This document shows positions 1 to 12,529 of a stretch of DNA of 64,000 bases, piece by piece. A program made the position numbers and the translations under genes. The DNA is from Onchidella celtica (taxonomy: Eukaryota > Mollusca > Gastropoda > Systellommatophora > Onchidiidae). Numbering within the stretch: position 1 is the stretch's first letter; each line of letters starts with the position of its first letter. The notes beneath the pieces are model-generated. The model saw only the letters and a program-made list of their open reading frames with translations. It had not been told where the DNA came from and ran no database searches. The DNA is taken from contig OZ007579.1 of assembly GCA_963931925.1 (NCBI GenBank), positions 29,320,477 through 29,384,476 of the forward strand, written 5' to 3'.

Positions 1-86
1 GGCGTCCATCAAACACTTTCAGACTCATCAGTTCATCTGGTGGGGTGTAGTTTTCTTTATAGCCAGTAAGTTTCTCTAGGTAATAC
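1..86 (-). pseudogene. Paralogue exon 5 (partial at window edge)
   Basis: Matches 29915-30000 of the intact gene with acceptor TTGCAG. The frame is open ([13 protein letters not shown] and onward). The exon is cut by the window edge, so its donor and all downstream exons lie outside. Confidence 0.85.
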
Positions 87-103
87 CTGCAAAAATATAT
101 ATA

Positions 104-284
<181 letters not shown>

Positions 285-553
285 CAGCTCCTTTCGTCCA
301 CCCGTCCCCCTACCCCCTTTGTCTGTCTGTCTATCAGTCAGTCAGTCCTTCAATCAGTCTGTCTGATGTTAGTCTGTGTATCTGATTATTTAAATTGTCA
401 CCACATTCTCGGTCAAGCGCTATTCTAATGTGGATACTGGCTGTTGATGTTAACTACTCAAAACAAGGCTATGTGACCCATCTCCTCAAAGTGGGAATCA
501 AGTCGGGACTGCTCATATAGAGTCATATTTAAGTCATCTATAGATTATTAGGG

Positions 554-714
<161 letters not shown>

Positions 715-1477
715 AGGTTTATTCCGGCCGATTATTATATATATTGTTCTCCTCAACCTTATTTCAGTTATTGGTTTCTTATGTTGTTAATTTTAGTAAA
801 TAATTAAAGAGAAACTTTAAATTACGACATTGCAGAACACTAGTTTTTGGTCCTGCGGTACTATCAACTGTGTCAATGGTATATACTCCTCATTCTTAAA
901 GACTTCAAATTCAAACAAGGATTTTATTGGTAACGTGTTCATTTAAAATTGATGTTTACCTTCCATTAATGACATTCATTCTACAACCAAATTTCGGCAC
1001 ATGTTTTCGAGTGCAGTGTATTCAGAACGAATATCGATGTCAATTGCAGAAATTATCATTCTATACATTAAATAATGTCTACAGCATGACCAGTTTTTGT
1101 TTTTTTCTAGAAAACTTTAACTAGGAGAGTAATGTAGTTTAGTATAATAAATTTATTTCAAAACATTTGCTCTGCAATTTACTCTGGCAAGTTACGAATT
1201 GGTGAACCATATCAAGCTATTCAGAAAGACGGAACGACGATGACTTAGAGCATGGCTAGACATTGGGGTTTTGGTTTCTGGTTTAAGATTGACATGACGC
1301 TTGAATTAGGATTTCTTAATAATGGTGAACAATGGCTCTAGAAAACATCAGTCGCACATCCACATTCGATTGCATTCGTGTAAAAGAATGGCGGTTAGCT
1401 TATCTCGGTAGATGAACAGACAACAAGATAGACAAACAGACAAAAAGGAAGATAGAAGAACAGACGGAGAGACAGGC

Positions 1478-1754
<277 letters not shown>

Positions 1755-1759
1755 CTCAC

Positions 1760-1811
1760 TGCTGAAGACGAGCTTCGTTTTTCTTCTCCTCCGGCGTCAG
1801 GGCATAGGGCT
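1760..1811 (-). pseudogene. Paralogue exon 4, 3' remnant
   Basis: About 52 bp match the end of exon 4 (coding ALTPEEKKN) followed by a good donor. Homology stops seven bases before the end of the LTR at 1818-2984. A (GATA)n tract starts immediately downstream of the donor. Confidence 0.8.
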
Positions 1812-1817
1812 GGGAGA

Positions 1818-2984
1818 TGTAATAAGTTATGACAGGACAACAATCACGAACGAACAAGTTTAACACTTAACAGAACAACCCATCAGACTCACACATTTAT
1901 TAAACATAATTATACAGATAATAGCGCAATTACATACATTATATTATTGAATTTAACTACCGTACAACGGCCTTATTCCCACATGCACTCTTCCTCGGAT
2001 CCACAACCCGGTAGTTACTTCCTAAAGACACTTCGGCCTCAGCCTCTCCCCTCGGGGTCTTAATAGCACATTAATAATTCACTGGCACCGCCGTCTCTCA
2101 ATATCACCTTCCTATTGTCATACACCTTAGCATTCCACTAGCACCTCAGCAGGGCAATAGCACATTATCATTTCAATAGCCCATCAACATGGCAATAGTA
2201 CATTATCATTTCAATAGCCCATCAACATGGCAATAGTACATTATCACATTCACGCTCATATCTACGTCCCTGTCCGTGGCCAGACTGCCACGACTTTATG
2301 TGCCTCTACTGTCCTGCACCGACAGCCTCACTCTTGGCCTATGTGTGGCCTCCGGCCCTATGCTGGCCTATCCCCTGTGCTCACCGAGGTGGCTCTTCGG
2401 CCCGTCCCCGACACCTACAAGAATAACATTACATTGGTATAATAACATACCATTTCTATTCACTCCACCTCTCCTTACAACCCATGAAGCGTACACACAA
2501 TAGTTCACATTTCACTCACCAAATATCTTACGGTAACACACCTCCATCGTAGTACACAATACTCACTCGTGCTACAAATCCATGAACTCACTTTCATCTA
2601 TCGCTCATGGCGCACATTGCTATATCCAATATCAAGGACTTCCACATTCCTCACATATACTTATTTACATCATGGTAATAGACGAATATAATACATCAAT
2701 CATAATTATCAATCATCGTTTCACCTACCAGTCATCACTGGAAAAAACTCTCTCACAAGTCTTCCGACTGCTCCCCTTATGTTCGCCCGCTGGGCTTTCT
2801 CTTGCGTCCGTTCTCTAGGACCTTCTAACTTGCAGTGATAGTAATACAGCGCTTTCGCCTCATTCAGACCCCCCCCCCCACAACTCACAACATGCACGCT
2901 TTAACTTACTTGTCTACGTGCGTTAATTTTACTCTCCTCCTTTCCCCCCGTAATTATTAACTATCGCTCACTCCACTCGTGACA
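1818..2984 (-). mobile_element. LTR-like element A (minus orientation)
   Basis: Read on the minus strand it starts TGTCACGAGTGG and ends in TTATTACA, with an AATAAA-containing segment near its end, as in the R region of an LTR. A related copy in the opposite orientation lies at 6763-7536. The five bases on each side (GGAGA and ATTAT) do not match, so this is not a clean solo-LTR insertion; it probably marks a rearrangement. An internal direct repeat sits near 2180-2240. Confidence 0.65.
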
Positions 2985-4750
2985 ATTATTTCCCCTTAAT
3001 CCGATAGGGGGCGCGCAATAACTGGAGGTAAACAAATAGCAGCCGATCCCGGAAGTGACCGCTTGATTTTTCCCTATACTGATGCTCCATGAAGTGACGG
3101 CTGCGCATAATAAACTGTAGTTTTCTCTCCAAAATGCCAGATTATTGCATTGTTCCCTTTTGCAAAAATCACGATGGTTATCGGCACTGCCGCGATCCGT
3201 TCTTATTCCTCTGTAGCTCAGCACCAAAGTAAAATAACTTAAAATGCCACATACCAAAAATACCATTGAAAATAACACCTCTTTCAAATGTTATTTTTCA
3301 ATTCCATGAAATTACTGTTATAACTTTAATATTATGAGCCCAAAGTAGTCACTGTCGGACATTTTAACGGCCAAAATCGCTAATCTGCGGGAGCTGAGTA
3401 ACACCCATATATCGTTTCAAGATGGATCTGATCACACAGACTCAAAATTACAATTTACTGATATTTGGATTACATTGAATAACTAACCTTTATTTTGGTA
3501 TATTTTTGCCTGGGCTACGGAAAGTCATTTGTTGTATGTGTATGTCGATTTTATGTTTGTATGGGGTTTTAAAATTTGCGAAAGTACGCATTTTTTGCTC
3601 CTAAATTAAGCTTCAATATGGCTGTTGATTTTGAAAATAACCATTTCGTTTATCCTTCTGTGGATAGGCCTTCGAATAACCAACACAATGATATGTTTCT
3701 TACTTCTGCAAGTCAATCTGTTGATTTTTTTTATGATGACAGTGAAAACTGATAAATTTTGACATTTTTGTCTTCCTTGTCAAAAAGTGAAATTTGATGT
3801 GGAGGCATTTTTGATTCAAATAAAAGACCACTTATTAATAATTTAAACCCTTGAAAAAATTTGGGCTTGTTGTCTGTATTAAATAGAATGTGTTTACAGT
3901 TTGGCATGTTTGCAGTGATAACGCACCGGTGGTGTTTCAAGAAAATTCAGATGATCCTAACTTTGCCAAATATTGAGATACAGAGACAAATTTGGTATCA
4001 AAATTCTTAGGAAGGTGAGTTCTTTCAATTGGAAAACTTAATTTAAGTGTCTATACAGCGACTTTCCAAAATCAGTTTTGAGTACCTACTTTTAATCTCA
4101 ATCCCTGCCTGGTTTCAGATTTCCCACCTAATTTGTTTGTATTGCTTCTGTCAGTAAATATGTTTCGTTAATATCGATATCACTAACTTTAAGTAATTGA
4201 TTAACGTTTAAGTCGGATCAATCATACAAATCACAACATAAAACAAGTTTTCATATAGTAAACCTAAGAAAACACACCCACTGTTCACTGGAGTATAATT
4301 TATTTCACTGCCAATCAGGATTACAGTATAGAAAGGGTTGTGGTTAGGGTTACAAGCATAAAAAAGAATTTTTTTTGAAAAAGTATTTCAGTTTCAGTAC
4401 ATAGGGCTACAACTCCGACTTTACAATCAAGAAATCACTTTGCATGGGAATATGATCCATAAGCTCATTTAATGAGATAATGGCTGATACCTAAAATCAC
4501 ATGATAAACACATTTTTAAAAATAAAGCTATGCACTGTGTATACAGCAGTTTGCATCATAAGGCAAGAAAAGACCATAGCTGCACCTAATGTTGATCAAA
4601 TCATGCTTAAGAATCCAAACAGATTTAAATAAATCCTTCTTGCAACGTTCGCCATATTGATAACATCGAGTCGGATAAAGCGAAAGTGCTTGAAAGTATA
4701 CCTCCACTTGTGGAGCGCCACCTACATTATTACGGCCCTTTGTGTTTGAG
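2985..4750. other. Unassigned sequence in the left arm
   Basis: This stretch has no counterpart in the right arm of the inverted duplication, so it looks inserted or is a deletion/insertion scar. It is AT-rich. A short THAP-like start occurs at 3134-3232; otherwise I see no gene. Confidence 0.5.
3134..3232 (+). pseudogene. Possible THAP zinc-finger fragment
   Basis: An ATG opens a 32-codon frame beginning MPDYCIVPFCKNHDG, which resembles the first part of a THAP domain (short start, C-x4-C, asparagine). The later Cys and His of the C2CH site are not visible, and the frame ends at TAA. THAP domains occur in P-type transposases, so this could be a transposon remnant. Weak evidence. Confidence 0.25.
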
Positions 4751-4895
4751 CAAAATGAGCCATTAAGGAGCTCAGAGAGAAGGGGGCGGAGAGAATGAGG
4801 GATGGGCGAAGGGAGGGAGAGAGGAGAGAAGCAGAGAGAGGGACGGTGGGAAGAAGATAGAGAGGGACATGGAAAGACACACACACACATACAGA

Positions 4896-4922
4896 GAAAG
4901 AGAGAGAGAGAGAGAGAGAGAG

Positions 4923-4998
<76 letters not shown>

Positions 4999-5014
4999 GA
5001 GAGAGAGAGAGAGT
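4896..5014. repeat. (GA)n microsatellite in paralogue intron 3
   Basis: Nearly pure GA. The right arm has a CT tract at the homologous place (29019-29056), so the repeat predates the duplication but differs in length. Confidence 0.95.
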
Positions 5015-5151
5015 CTATTACACCTGTAAGTTACATTCATAGATCGATATAGGGCAAAAACATTGCTACGTTACTTTTTTTTTTTCAAGAAAATCCACAT
5101 TTATTATACTGTACTAATGCTGGATTATCTGGTAGTATCATGTCGACTTAC

Positions 5152-5250
5152 TCAGGTCCGTGACGAGACCTTGAATAATGGGTTGTACATGATCAATGAA
5201 CCTCATCCCTCCGTATTCCAAGTGCACGTCAGGTGCATTGGGGAGAGTGC
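5152..5250 (-). pseudogene. Paralogue exon 3 (flavin amine-oxidase signature)
   Basis: 99 bp with acceptor GCCGCAG and donor GTAAGT on the minus strand. It is in frame and differs from exon 3 of the intact gene at a few codons (for example N-A-P for N-V-P, D-H-V for D-R-V), showing real divergence rather than a duplicated assembly error. Confidence 0.85.
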
Positions 5251-5476
5251 CTGCGGCAACATTTTTAATATAGAGATGTACTCTTATATTATTCTTGCCA
5301 TAACACAATCATGTTCATTTCTACAGGCTAAATAAATTCACAGTACCGCACTCTTGTTATTATGATTATATTTTTTTATAAGGGTAGACATTAAACTGCA
5401 TAATATCATTCATGTGATATTGATGTCATAATAACTATATAGCAGAAGTTGTAAATCAATTTCTGCATTTAACTTT

Positions 5477-5914
5477 GGAAGTGTATATCCGTACAACATG
5501 TTGTATGGATATGGACAGTGCATATCCGTACAACATATTTACCAAAACCGCGACTGGTGAAGGTTTGCTGAAACAAAACTTAGTATGGTGTTCACGAATT
5601 ATTATTTAAAGTGACAGCACATGGAATAGATAGATGGACATGGGGGCGTGAGAGTCTAGTCAGTTTGTATCAATGGGCGGTAGTCACATTGACTAATCAG
5701 GCGAAAAGGGGCTGGGGTAGCCATTGGTGATCGACGTACACTCAAGTATATTATTAGCGCAGATCACGCAATCTCCGAGGACAAGTCGGGTTGTTTTGCT
5801 ACTAAGCCGATTCATATTTTTAAAAACTGTGCAAATTAACAAGGTCAGTAATATAATATTCCGGTGTGTGTTCTACGTCATCGGATTGTGTGCGTTGTAC
5901 GGATATGCGCTTCC
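5477..5914. mobile_element. 438-bp non-autonomous TIR element with 9-bp target duplication
   Basis: Terminal inverted repeats start GGAAGTGTATATCCGTACAA on the left and GGAAGCGCATATCCGTACAA on the right (reverse complement). Both sides carry TTTAACTTT (5468-5476 and 5915-5923). The homologous right arm near 28,560 has a single, uninterrupted copy of this target, an empty site. A 9-bp duplication is typical of MULE-type elements, though the family is not proven. A subterminal palindrome follows the left end. No coding capacity is seen. Confidence 0.85.
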
Positions 5915-6487
5915 TTTAACTTTAGTTATGAGATTTTTAAAAAAATTAGTTTTATCTTCCAAGGGATACAATCTCAACGGGTTTTGATAAAAAACAAAAA
6001 AACGACCAACTATATCATACAAAATACAATATGAAAAAAGATGGAGGTTGGGGGGGGGGGGGAGGGAGAGGAAAGTGCAAGTAAATAAACCTACTGATCA
6101 GATGATTCTTGCCGTGTGCATTATCCTACTATTAACTGACCATCTCTTCCCCCAGCTCTACAGTAATTAGTTTCATTTGACGTCACAAAACTTCTGCTCT
6201 TAAGAAATTTTGGAATTTTATTCCCTCCATTGATGGAGGTTTCAAGGCCATAATTATGTTTCTTTCTCACTAAGACTTTAGTCGGATAAAAGTTCTTTTT
6301 TTTTTTTGCGAGTGCCCGTGCACAACCGTCATGCCAAAAATATAGCAATATATTTTTTAATCTTTACAACTGCGAATGCTCAACTGTCGTGCACGGGGAG
6401 AGGGGGAGGGGGCGTTGGGGGAGCAGGGACGCCGTGCAGTCTATATCAAAATTGTTGGTGGCGTAGGTGAAACGAACCGATGTACAC

Positions 6488-6495
6488 AAACACGC

Positions 6496-6528
<33 letters not shown>

Positions 6529-6530
6529 TT
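6488..6530. repeat. (CA)n microsatellite
   Basis: CA array; the right arm has the matching short TG run near 27,480. Confidence 0.9.
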
Positions 6531-6762
6531 CACAAACGTTCGAGTATATTTATGACAGGTTTCTACTAATGACAAACTCATACTTAGATCCGTAATTATA
6601 TTTATACATGACAAAATGAACAGTATATGCATGCCATACATGTCATAAATATATCTATAGAAATATTGCTTAACTTGGTTACACCAATTATGATTTGTTT
6701 CAGCCTCAGTCTTCCCATGTTCCCAGCCCAAGGATTAGTTTGAATATCTGTAGGTAAGCGTC

Positions 6763-7536
6763 TGTCACGAGTGGAGTGAGCGAGATTCAAGGATTACGGG
6801 GGCATGGAAGTGTAGGATGGACTCACGGGATAGTGAGGCTGCTCACCTGTATTGACTTCTGTTAGTTAGCGTTGAAGCGTGCAAGACGTGAGTAAAGTGA
6901 AGGCGATGAGGTAAATCTTGTGTAGTGAAAAGTCACTGCAAGTTAAGGAAGTCCAAGGGGACAGACGTGAAGAGAGCAGTCGGGAGATTGTGTGTTTTCC
7001 AGTGATGACTGGTAGGTTGAACTATGATTGATAATTATGATGATTGATGTACTATATTCTCCTATGACCATGATGTATTAAGTTATATGTGAGGAATGTA
7101 AAAGTCATTGATTACTGTGTATAGAGATGTGCGCAATGAGCGATAGATGTAAGTTCGGATCATGGATTCGTAGCGAGTCTGAGCGCTGTGTGGTACGGTA
7201 GAGATGTGTTACCGTAAGAGGTGTGGTGAGTGAAAGGTGGACCATTGTGTGTACGCTTGATAGTTCGTAATGAGTGGTGAAGTAGATAGTAATTGTATGG
7301 TGTTATAGAAATGTAATGTTATCCTTATAGGTGCCGGGGTCGGGCAGAGAAGCCACCCGCGGTGAGCGGACTTGTGCCGGGGTTGGGCAGAAGGCTACCC
7401 ACAGGCCTGCCTGGTGAAGCTGTCGCGCAGGACAGCGGGAGCACATGAGTCGTGGCAGTCTGGCCACAGACAGGGACGTTGCTATTAAGATGTTAATGTG
7501 CTATTAAGATGTTTGTTACGATGTTGCTATCCTAAA
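6763..7536 (+). mobile_element. LTR-like element B, 3'-truncated
   Basis: Starts TGTCACGAGTGG like element A but in plus orientation. The two share long stretches, such as those around 7010-7080 with 2690-2750 and around 7325-7480 with 2270-2450. It ends abruptly where the Gmr1-type LTR begins at 7537, so it was probably interrupted by or joined to that element. Confidence 0.65.
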
Positions 7537-8912
7537 TGTTACGAATTTGGGGGGGAATCCGTCTACTTAAGGTTTCGACTGCATTTAAATCGAGGAGTAC
7601 TTAATATCTAATCTTTCGTACCATGCCACACACTAAGAACAATCTGAATAAGTTTCATAAACAGACCTGCAGGGCCACAAATTTAATTACATTAATTACC
7701 CTAACAATTTTGTCTAGATCTATTATATAGTAAAGACAACATCAGCAGCATCAAATCCAAATTCAATAATACTTCACTAGAATTCTACTCTAGATTCCTA
7801 TAATATTATTATACTTCTGACTCACTAACACTCTAAGTACTAATTATATATATCTCAGATCTGGTCTGCCTACTATATATCAATCAATACACTAATATGG
7901 TCTCTGTCGACAATGTCATCTCAGCCATTTGTGCCTAACGCTTATAATAATCGAGCCCGTCAATACAAACTGACGTAGGTAAGTCTAGAGGTCTACTCTA
8001 GGATGGGCTGGCAATGCCCAGCCTCATCCAGACAAATCAATCACAATTCACAGATGTGTATGCCATACATTCATACTAGTTGCAAGTCTATATATATCTT
8101 TATCTTGCATTCTTGGGTAGCACTCCTAGTATATGCGGCAATCCTGTCCTACTGGATAACTTATGTCCAGCTCCTCGTTCATGGTTGAGTCATCAATAGA
8201 CAAACACTTACGATTAGTCCCTGGTGGACACCAGGGAGCGATGGACAATAGCGGTGGGCATATCTCATTCAGGCATATGGATTCATCTCAAATGTCTATA
8301 GTGGACTAGACATGAGTCGTACAACGCTTTTATGATTCTTCAGGCAGAATCGTGCCGACGCCTGCACAGATTGGAGTTTTCTGTATGGAGTGCAGGATAT
8401 ATGTCTGGGCAGACTTTTATACTGTCTAGCCACCTGCAACTACCGTCCAAATCCCTAGATTTCATTGGTGCGGTCAGCTCCGAGCTGAGCTCGCAGTATA
8501 ATTTATTCTATTGTATAAGTCGGTTACGGCCTTGCACTAATACAGACAAGGTCAATTTAAAATGTCAAAACAACTACTGAAATCTTTAAACCCTCGTGCT
8601 TTCTACATTTTATGCACGAATTTCTGAACGCGACTAAGCGTCTTAAACTATCTATCCTTATTCGCCCCTTCTCTTCCCTTCTAAGTGTTCATCAAAATCA
8701 CGGGGTCGAGAACGGCTCTGTCACTCCTAGCTATACATTTATTCTATCTCGCCCCACTTTCTTTCCATCTCTAAAACAAAAGTGTTTCAAACAAACTGTT
8801 CACGAGAACAGCTCAAGGACAAATTACGCTGGTTAGAATTAACAAGTCGTGAAAATTTACTCACTGAACTCGTGACCTAGCACGGCATTTAGAAGACATT
8901 GTGTTCGTGACA
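7537..8912 (-). repeat. 3' LTR of the Gmr1-like element
   Basis: About 1376 bp bounded by TGTCACGA and TCGTAACA (minus strand), an inverted TG...CA terminus. A TATAAAAG box lies at 8421-8414. A related LTR fragment occurs at 21478-22010. The start may be two bases earlier (TGTG). Confidence 0.75.
8414..8421 (-). promoter_or_regulatory. TATA box inside the LTR
   Basis: TATAAAAG about 490 bp into the LTR, in a position suitable for the U3 promoter. The related LTR fragment at 21478 has a degenerate TATTTAAA at the equivalent place. Confidence 0.5.
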
Positions 8913-8914
8913 CA

Positions 8915-8925
8915 TCCCCCACCCC
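8915..8925 (-). promoter_or_regulatory. Polypurine tract of the Gmr1-like element
   Basis: GGGGTGGGGGA on the minus strand sits two bases before the TGTCACGA that opens the 3' LTR. This is the expected primer site for plus-strand DNA synthesis. Confidence 0.75.
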
Positions 8926-9583
8926 AGTGGAAATTTTAAGAAAAATTTACACGATAAGATCTAAGAAACTCCAAAGTTATTGTGGTGGGGCTTAAGTACT
9001 AGCGTAGAAAAGTGAGCCCTAAGATTGAGAAAAAAAAAATTTAACTAAGAACGTGCCAAGTTGATGGACACAAACTACACAATTATTGATGCAACGTTCT
9101 GTAGAATCTGATCTATCGAAATATATTGTCACTTGATCCAATCATACTTCTCATGAACATTTATAATAATGATATTTATCTCAGTGTATACTCCTGAATT
9201 AAAGAATACTATATTCACACAGTCACTCCTAATTGAAGAAAAATGCTCAGACTTATTTAGTCAACATACATTGATATATGAATGCACATTTACAAACAGT
9301 AATTATGAAGTAAAATATTGTGGTATCCAATGGCAGCAGTAGCTCTGGCAGCTTGGTTTGCCATGTCTCCATCTCATTGACCCGCTGACAAGGGCGTCAG
9401 GTTTGTCAGAAGTTCAGGTCACAGTCCGGAATGACGCTGGTGGAAAGAGGATATTCACAAGAGAAAATGTAAAAATTGTTCATAAAGTAGTGAACAAGAT
9501 AATGTGAATCCATCCACCGCCCAGAATTGAGGGGGAAAAGCACTATCCAACCCCAATACAAGACAGACTCTTTAATAGGTAAA
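8926..9583 (-). other. Untranslated region between RNase H stop and polypurine tract
   Basis: About 660 bp of internal retroelement sequence, AT-rich, with no further conserved frame visible. Confidence 0.6.
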
Positions 9584-12504
9584 CTAAATTAGACGGGACA
9601 AAACATCCGCTTGGGAATTGTCACCGCCAGGGATAGCCCGGATAACAAATCGATACTCTTGGAGTGCAAGACTCCATCTCGTTAATCGAGCATTTTTAGC
9701 CCTGTTTGTTTTCAGGAACAACAACGGACGATGGTCCGTTTCAATTATAAACTCAGACATAAGTAAATACCGAGAAAATGCATTTACAGCATAAATGATA
9801 GCGAGGCACTCTCGCTCGATAATTGCATATCGGCATTCTCTCTCGAGTAATTTGCGGCTGGCGTATAAGCATGGTCGCAAGGAAGATTCCCGTTCCTGCA
9901 GTAAAACAGCTCCTATTCCCTTGTCCGACGCATCAGTGCGACAATAAATGTTTGGTATATATCTGGCAGTATGAGAATAGGGGAAGTGGAAAACAATCTT
10001 TGAACAGTACGAAGGGCATCCGCACATTCGGCTGTCCATGATACTTTATTAGGAAAATTCTTTCTTGTGAGGTTCGACAACGGAGCCGTAAGCGAAGAAA
10101 AATTTGGAATAAACTTTCTATAATAATTAAGGAAGCCCAACAAGCTACGAACTTGCTTCTTTGTCCGAGGGGCTTGAAGCTTTAAAATGGTAGTGATCTT
10201 ATTGTCGTCCGGGGTCTGAACGCCATGGGCAACCGTCTGGCCCAGAAAATTAATTTGATTGTATCCTAAAAATACCTTACTGGGCTTAGCCGTAAGGCCA
10301 GCTCGACGAAGAGCGGTAAAAACTTCACGTAGGGCCGCCAGGTGGCCCGACCAATCGGCTTGGTAAATACAAATGTCGTCGAAGTACGATAAAACGGAGT
10401 TTACATTTTGGAGCAATATCGACATCATACGCGCGAAAGTCGCAGGGGCTGTTAGTAACCCAAAAGGCATATAGCGCCACTGCATGAGACCCAACGGGGT
10501 CTGAAAAGCGGTATATTGTTTGCTACGTTCCTCAAGAGGAATTTGCCAGTAGCCTTTGGAGAGGTCAATTTTTGAAAAAATGGTTGCTCTTGCTAACTGT
10601 GCAAAAAGATCCTCCTGATTGGGAATCGGTTCCGCATCATAAATAGTAATGTCATTAAGTTTACGATAGTCAATACAAAAGCGCAGTGTGTCATCCTTCT
10701 TTTTGACTAAGACGATGGGTGAGCAATATGGGCTCGTCGATCGCTCTATCACTCCCAGGTGAAGCATGTTACGTACCTCGGTTATTATAGTATCCTGTGC
10801 TTGGAGAGGACGCGGGTACGGCTTAACAAAGACGGGTATATCCGTCTGTAATCGTATGACATGCTGTACCAATGAGGTACAACCTGGTAAATCCGTAAAG
10901 ACCATAGAAAATTCATGCAGTAAATCTGTTATATCCTGTCTTTGCGACGTAGACAGATCTGGATTTACATGTACATCAGAGACATTTTCTGACGCTTGCA
11001 ATACAGGAAATGATTTATCTATCTTTATAGGGTCATCATCATCAATTGACACCAGGGCCGCATTGGCCTGGGCAACTGCATGACCCCGATTACTCTGACG
11101 ATTATTATCGTCGGATAAATATTCTTTAAGCATATTGATATGGAACACTTTGTCCTGTCCTCGAATCTTTATTAGATAATTAACTCTGGAAAGTCTCTTT
11201 AGGACTTTAAACGGTCCCTTCCACGTAAGAAGGAATTTATTTTTCGTCTCCGGTAGGAGAACAAGAGTTGGGTCTCCGACGGACAAGGTTCGCAATCGGC
11301 TACCCTGATCACGATATGCTTTATAAATACTCGCGTGCGCACTCGAAGATTTTTGTGCAAGTTGACATGCATTAAGAATTCGTTGTCGCAAGTCTACAAC
11401 GTATTGATACGCGGATCGCGTATCGTTTTCGTCGGTATCTGATCCGGCGAATAAATCATGGAGTATGGCCATTGCGCCACTAGGCTTACGGCCATAGAGT
11501 AATTCGAACGGGGAAAAACCCGTCGATGCATTTGGTAGTTCTCGGTAAGCAAAGAGAATAGCGGGGAGCTGACGATCCCAGTCAGTGGGTTTATCGGCAG
11601 ACACCCGCGCAAGCATAGCTTTCATACTAGCATCCCATCTTTCACAGCATCCATTAGACTGTGGATGGTACGGAGATGTCAATCTTTGTTTAATGCCCAC
11701 TAATTCTAAGACTTTCTTAAAAAGTTCAGAGGTAAATTGTGGACCTCTGTCCGATAAAATTTCAACCGGAAATCCAACGCGTGAGAAAATCGTAATAAGG
11801 GCTTCAGCCACATGATCGGCTGAAATGTCTTTTAGTGGAATGGCCTCTGGCCAACGGGTCGCGTAGTCAATGACGGAAAGTATGAACCGATGGCCTCTGT
11901 CTGATTTCTGCAGAGGGCCAACTATATCCACGGCGACGCGCTCAAATGGTCTAGAGACAGCTGGCATTTCCTGCAGAGGGGCTCGCGATGCCCTCCCTTT
12001 AGGAGTACGTTTCTGACATACGTCACATGTTGATACGAAGCGGTTAACGTCCGCGTAAATACTGGGCCAGAAAAATTGCGATAATATACGAGATTTAGCC
12101 CTCGCTTTACCTTGGTGGCCCGCCAAGGAAGTGTCATGTGCGAGACGAAGAATATCGCGGCGAAAAGATCTGGGTACCACAAGTTGCATAATGGTCTCTC
12201 GCTTGTTTCTAAAATTGCGATATAATAAGTCATCCCTAATGAGAAACTTTGAGGTATCCGGCGCTGTGGGGTCAACTTTAGCGAACAACGTTTTAAGTGT
12301 CGGATCTGAATGTTGTTCATCATGGAATGTACTAGACGTTATGTTCAATTCTATCGTAGGGTTACGCAATGGACCCTCAGGTCGTCGACTCGCTTGTAGG
12401 CGTGTTGTCGCGCACGCCAGACTCTCTTCTTCATTCCAAATCTCCAAGTCACCGATAGGAAATTTAGTCACTTGAGGTACATTCCCTATAATTAAATCAG
12501 CCAC
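9584..12504 (-). pseudogene. Gmr1-type pol: integrase, RT, RNase H (frameshifted)
   Basis: The main frame (863 codons from a GTG at 12504; the frame continues about ten codons further upstream) begins with ADLIIGN, like the end of a retropepsin. Integrase follows: zinc-binding HHCC (about 121-153, ending CDVC), catalytic Asp 183, Asp 242 (SDRGPQF) and Glu 278 (NGCCERW), then a GPY/F-type module (WKGPFKV, about 418). RT spans about 545-790 with CIDYRKLND, DLSKGYWQIPL and the active site YFDD (697-700). RNase H (RTDASDKGIGAVL, TDHRPLLFL, SQADVLSR) lies in another frame, 10039-9584. The shift comes from one missing base near 9940, between TFIV and RTDAS. That looks like decay rather than programmed frameshifting, because the two frames meet inside a conserved stretch. 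Confidence 0.9.
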
Positions 12505-12529
12505 CGGATTAGAAATAATGTATATATAA

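Larger units (their letters stand above)
7537..12510 (-). mobile_element. 5'-truncated Ty3/gypsy-type LTR retrotransposon with integrase before RT (Gmr1-like)
   Basis: On the minus strand the order is: tail of a protease-like region, integrase, reverse transcriptase, RNase H, polypurine tract, 3' LTR. Integrase upstream of a gypsy-type RT is the hallmark of Gmr1-like elements; ordinary gypsy elements have it downstream. No 5' LTR, gag or full protease is present. Coding sequence meets unrelated tandem repeats near 12,510-12,530, so the element is truncated. A single-base loss separates RT from RNase H. It occupies the place where the left oxidase paralogue should have exons 1-2. Confidence 0.85.

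Noticed and set aside
1818..2984. Simple solo-LTR insertion
   Set aside because: The flanking 5-mers do not match and the interrupted exon does not resume.
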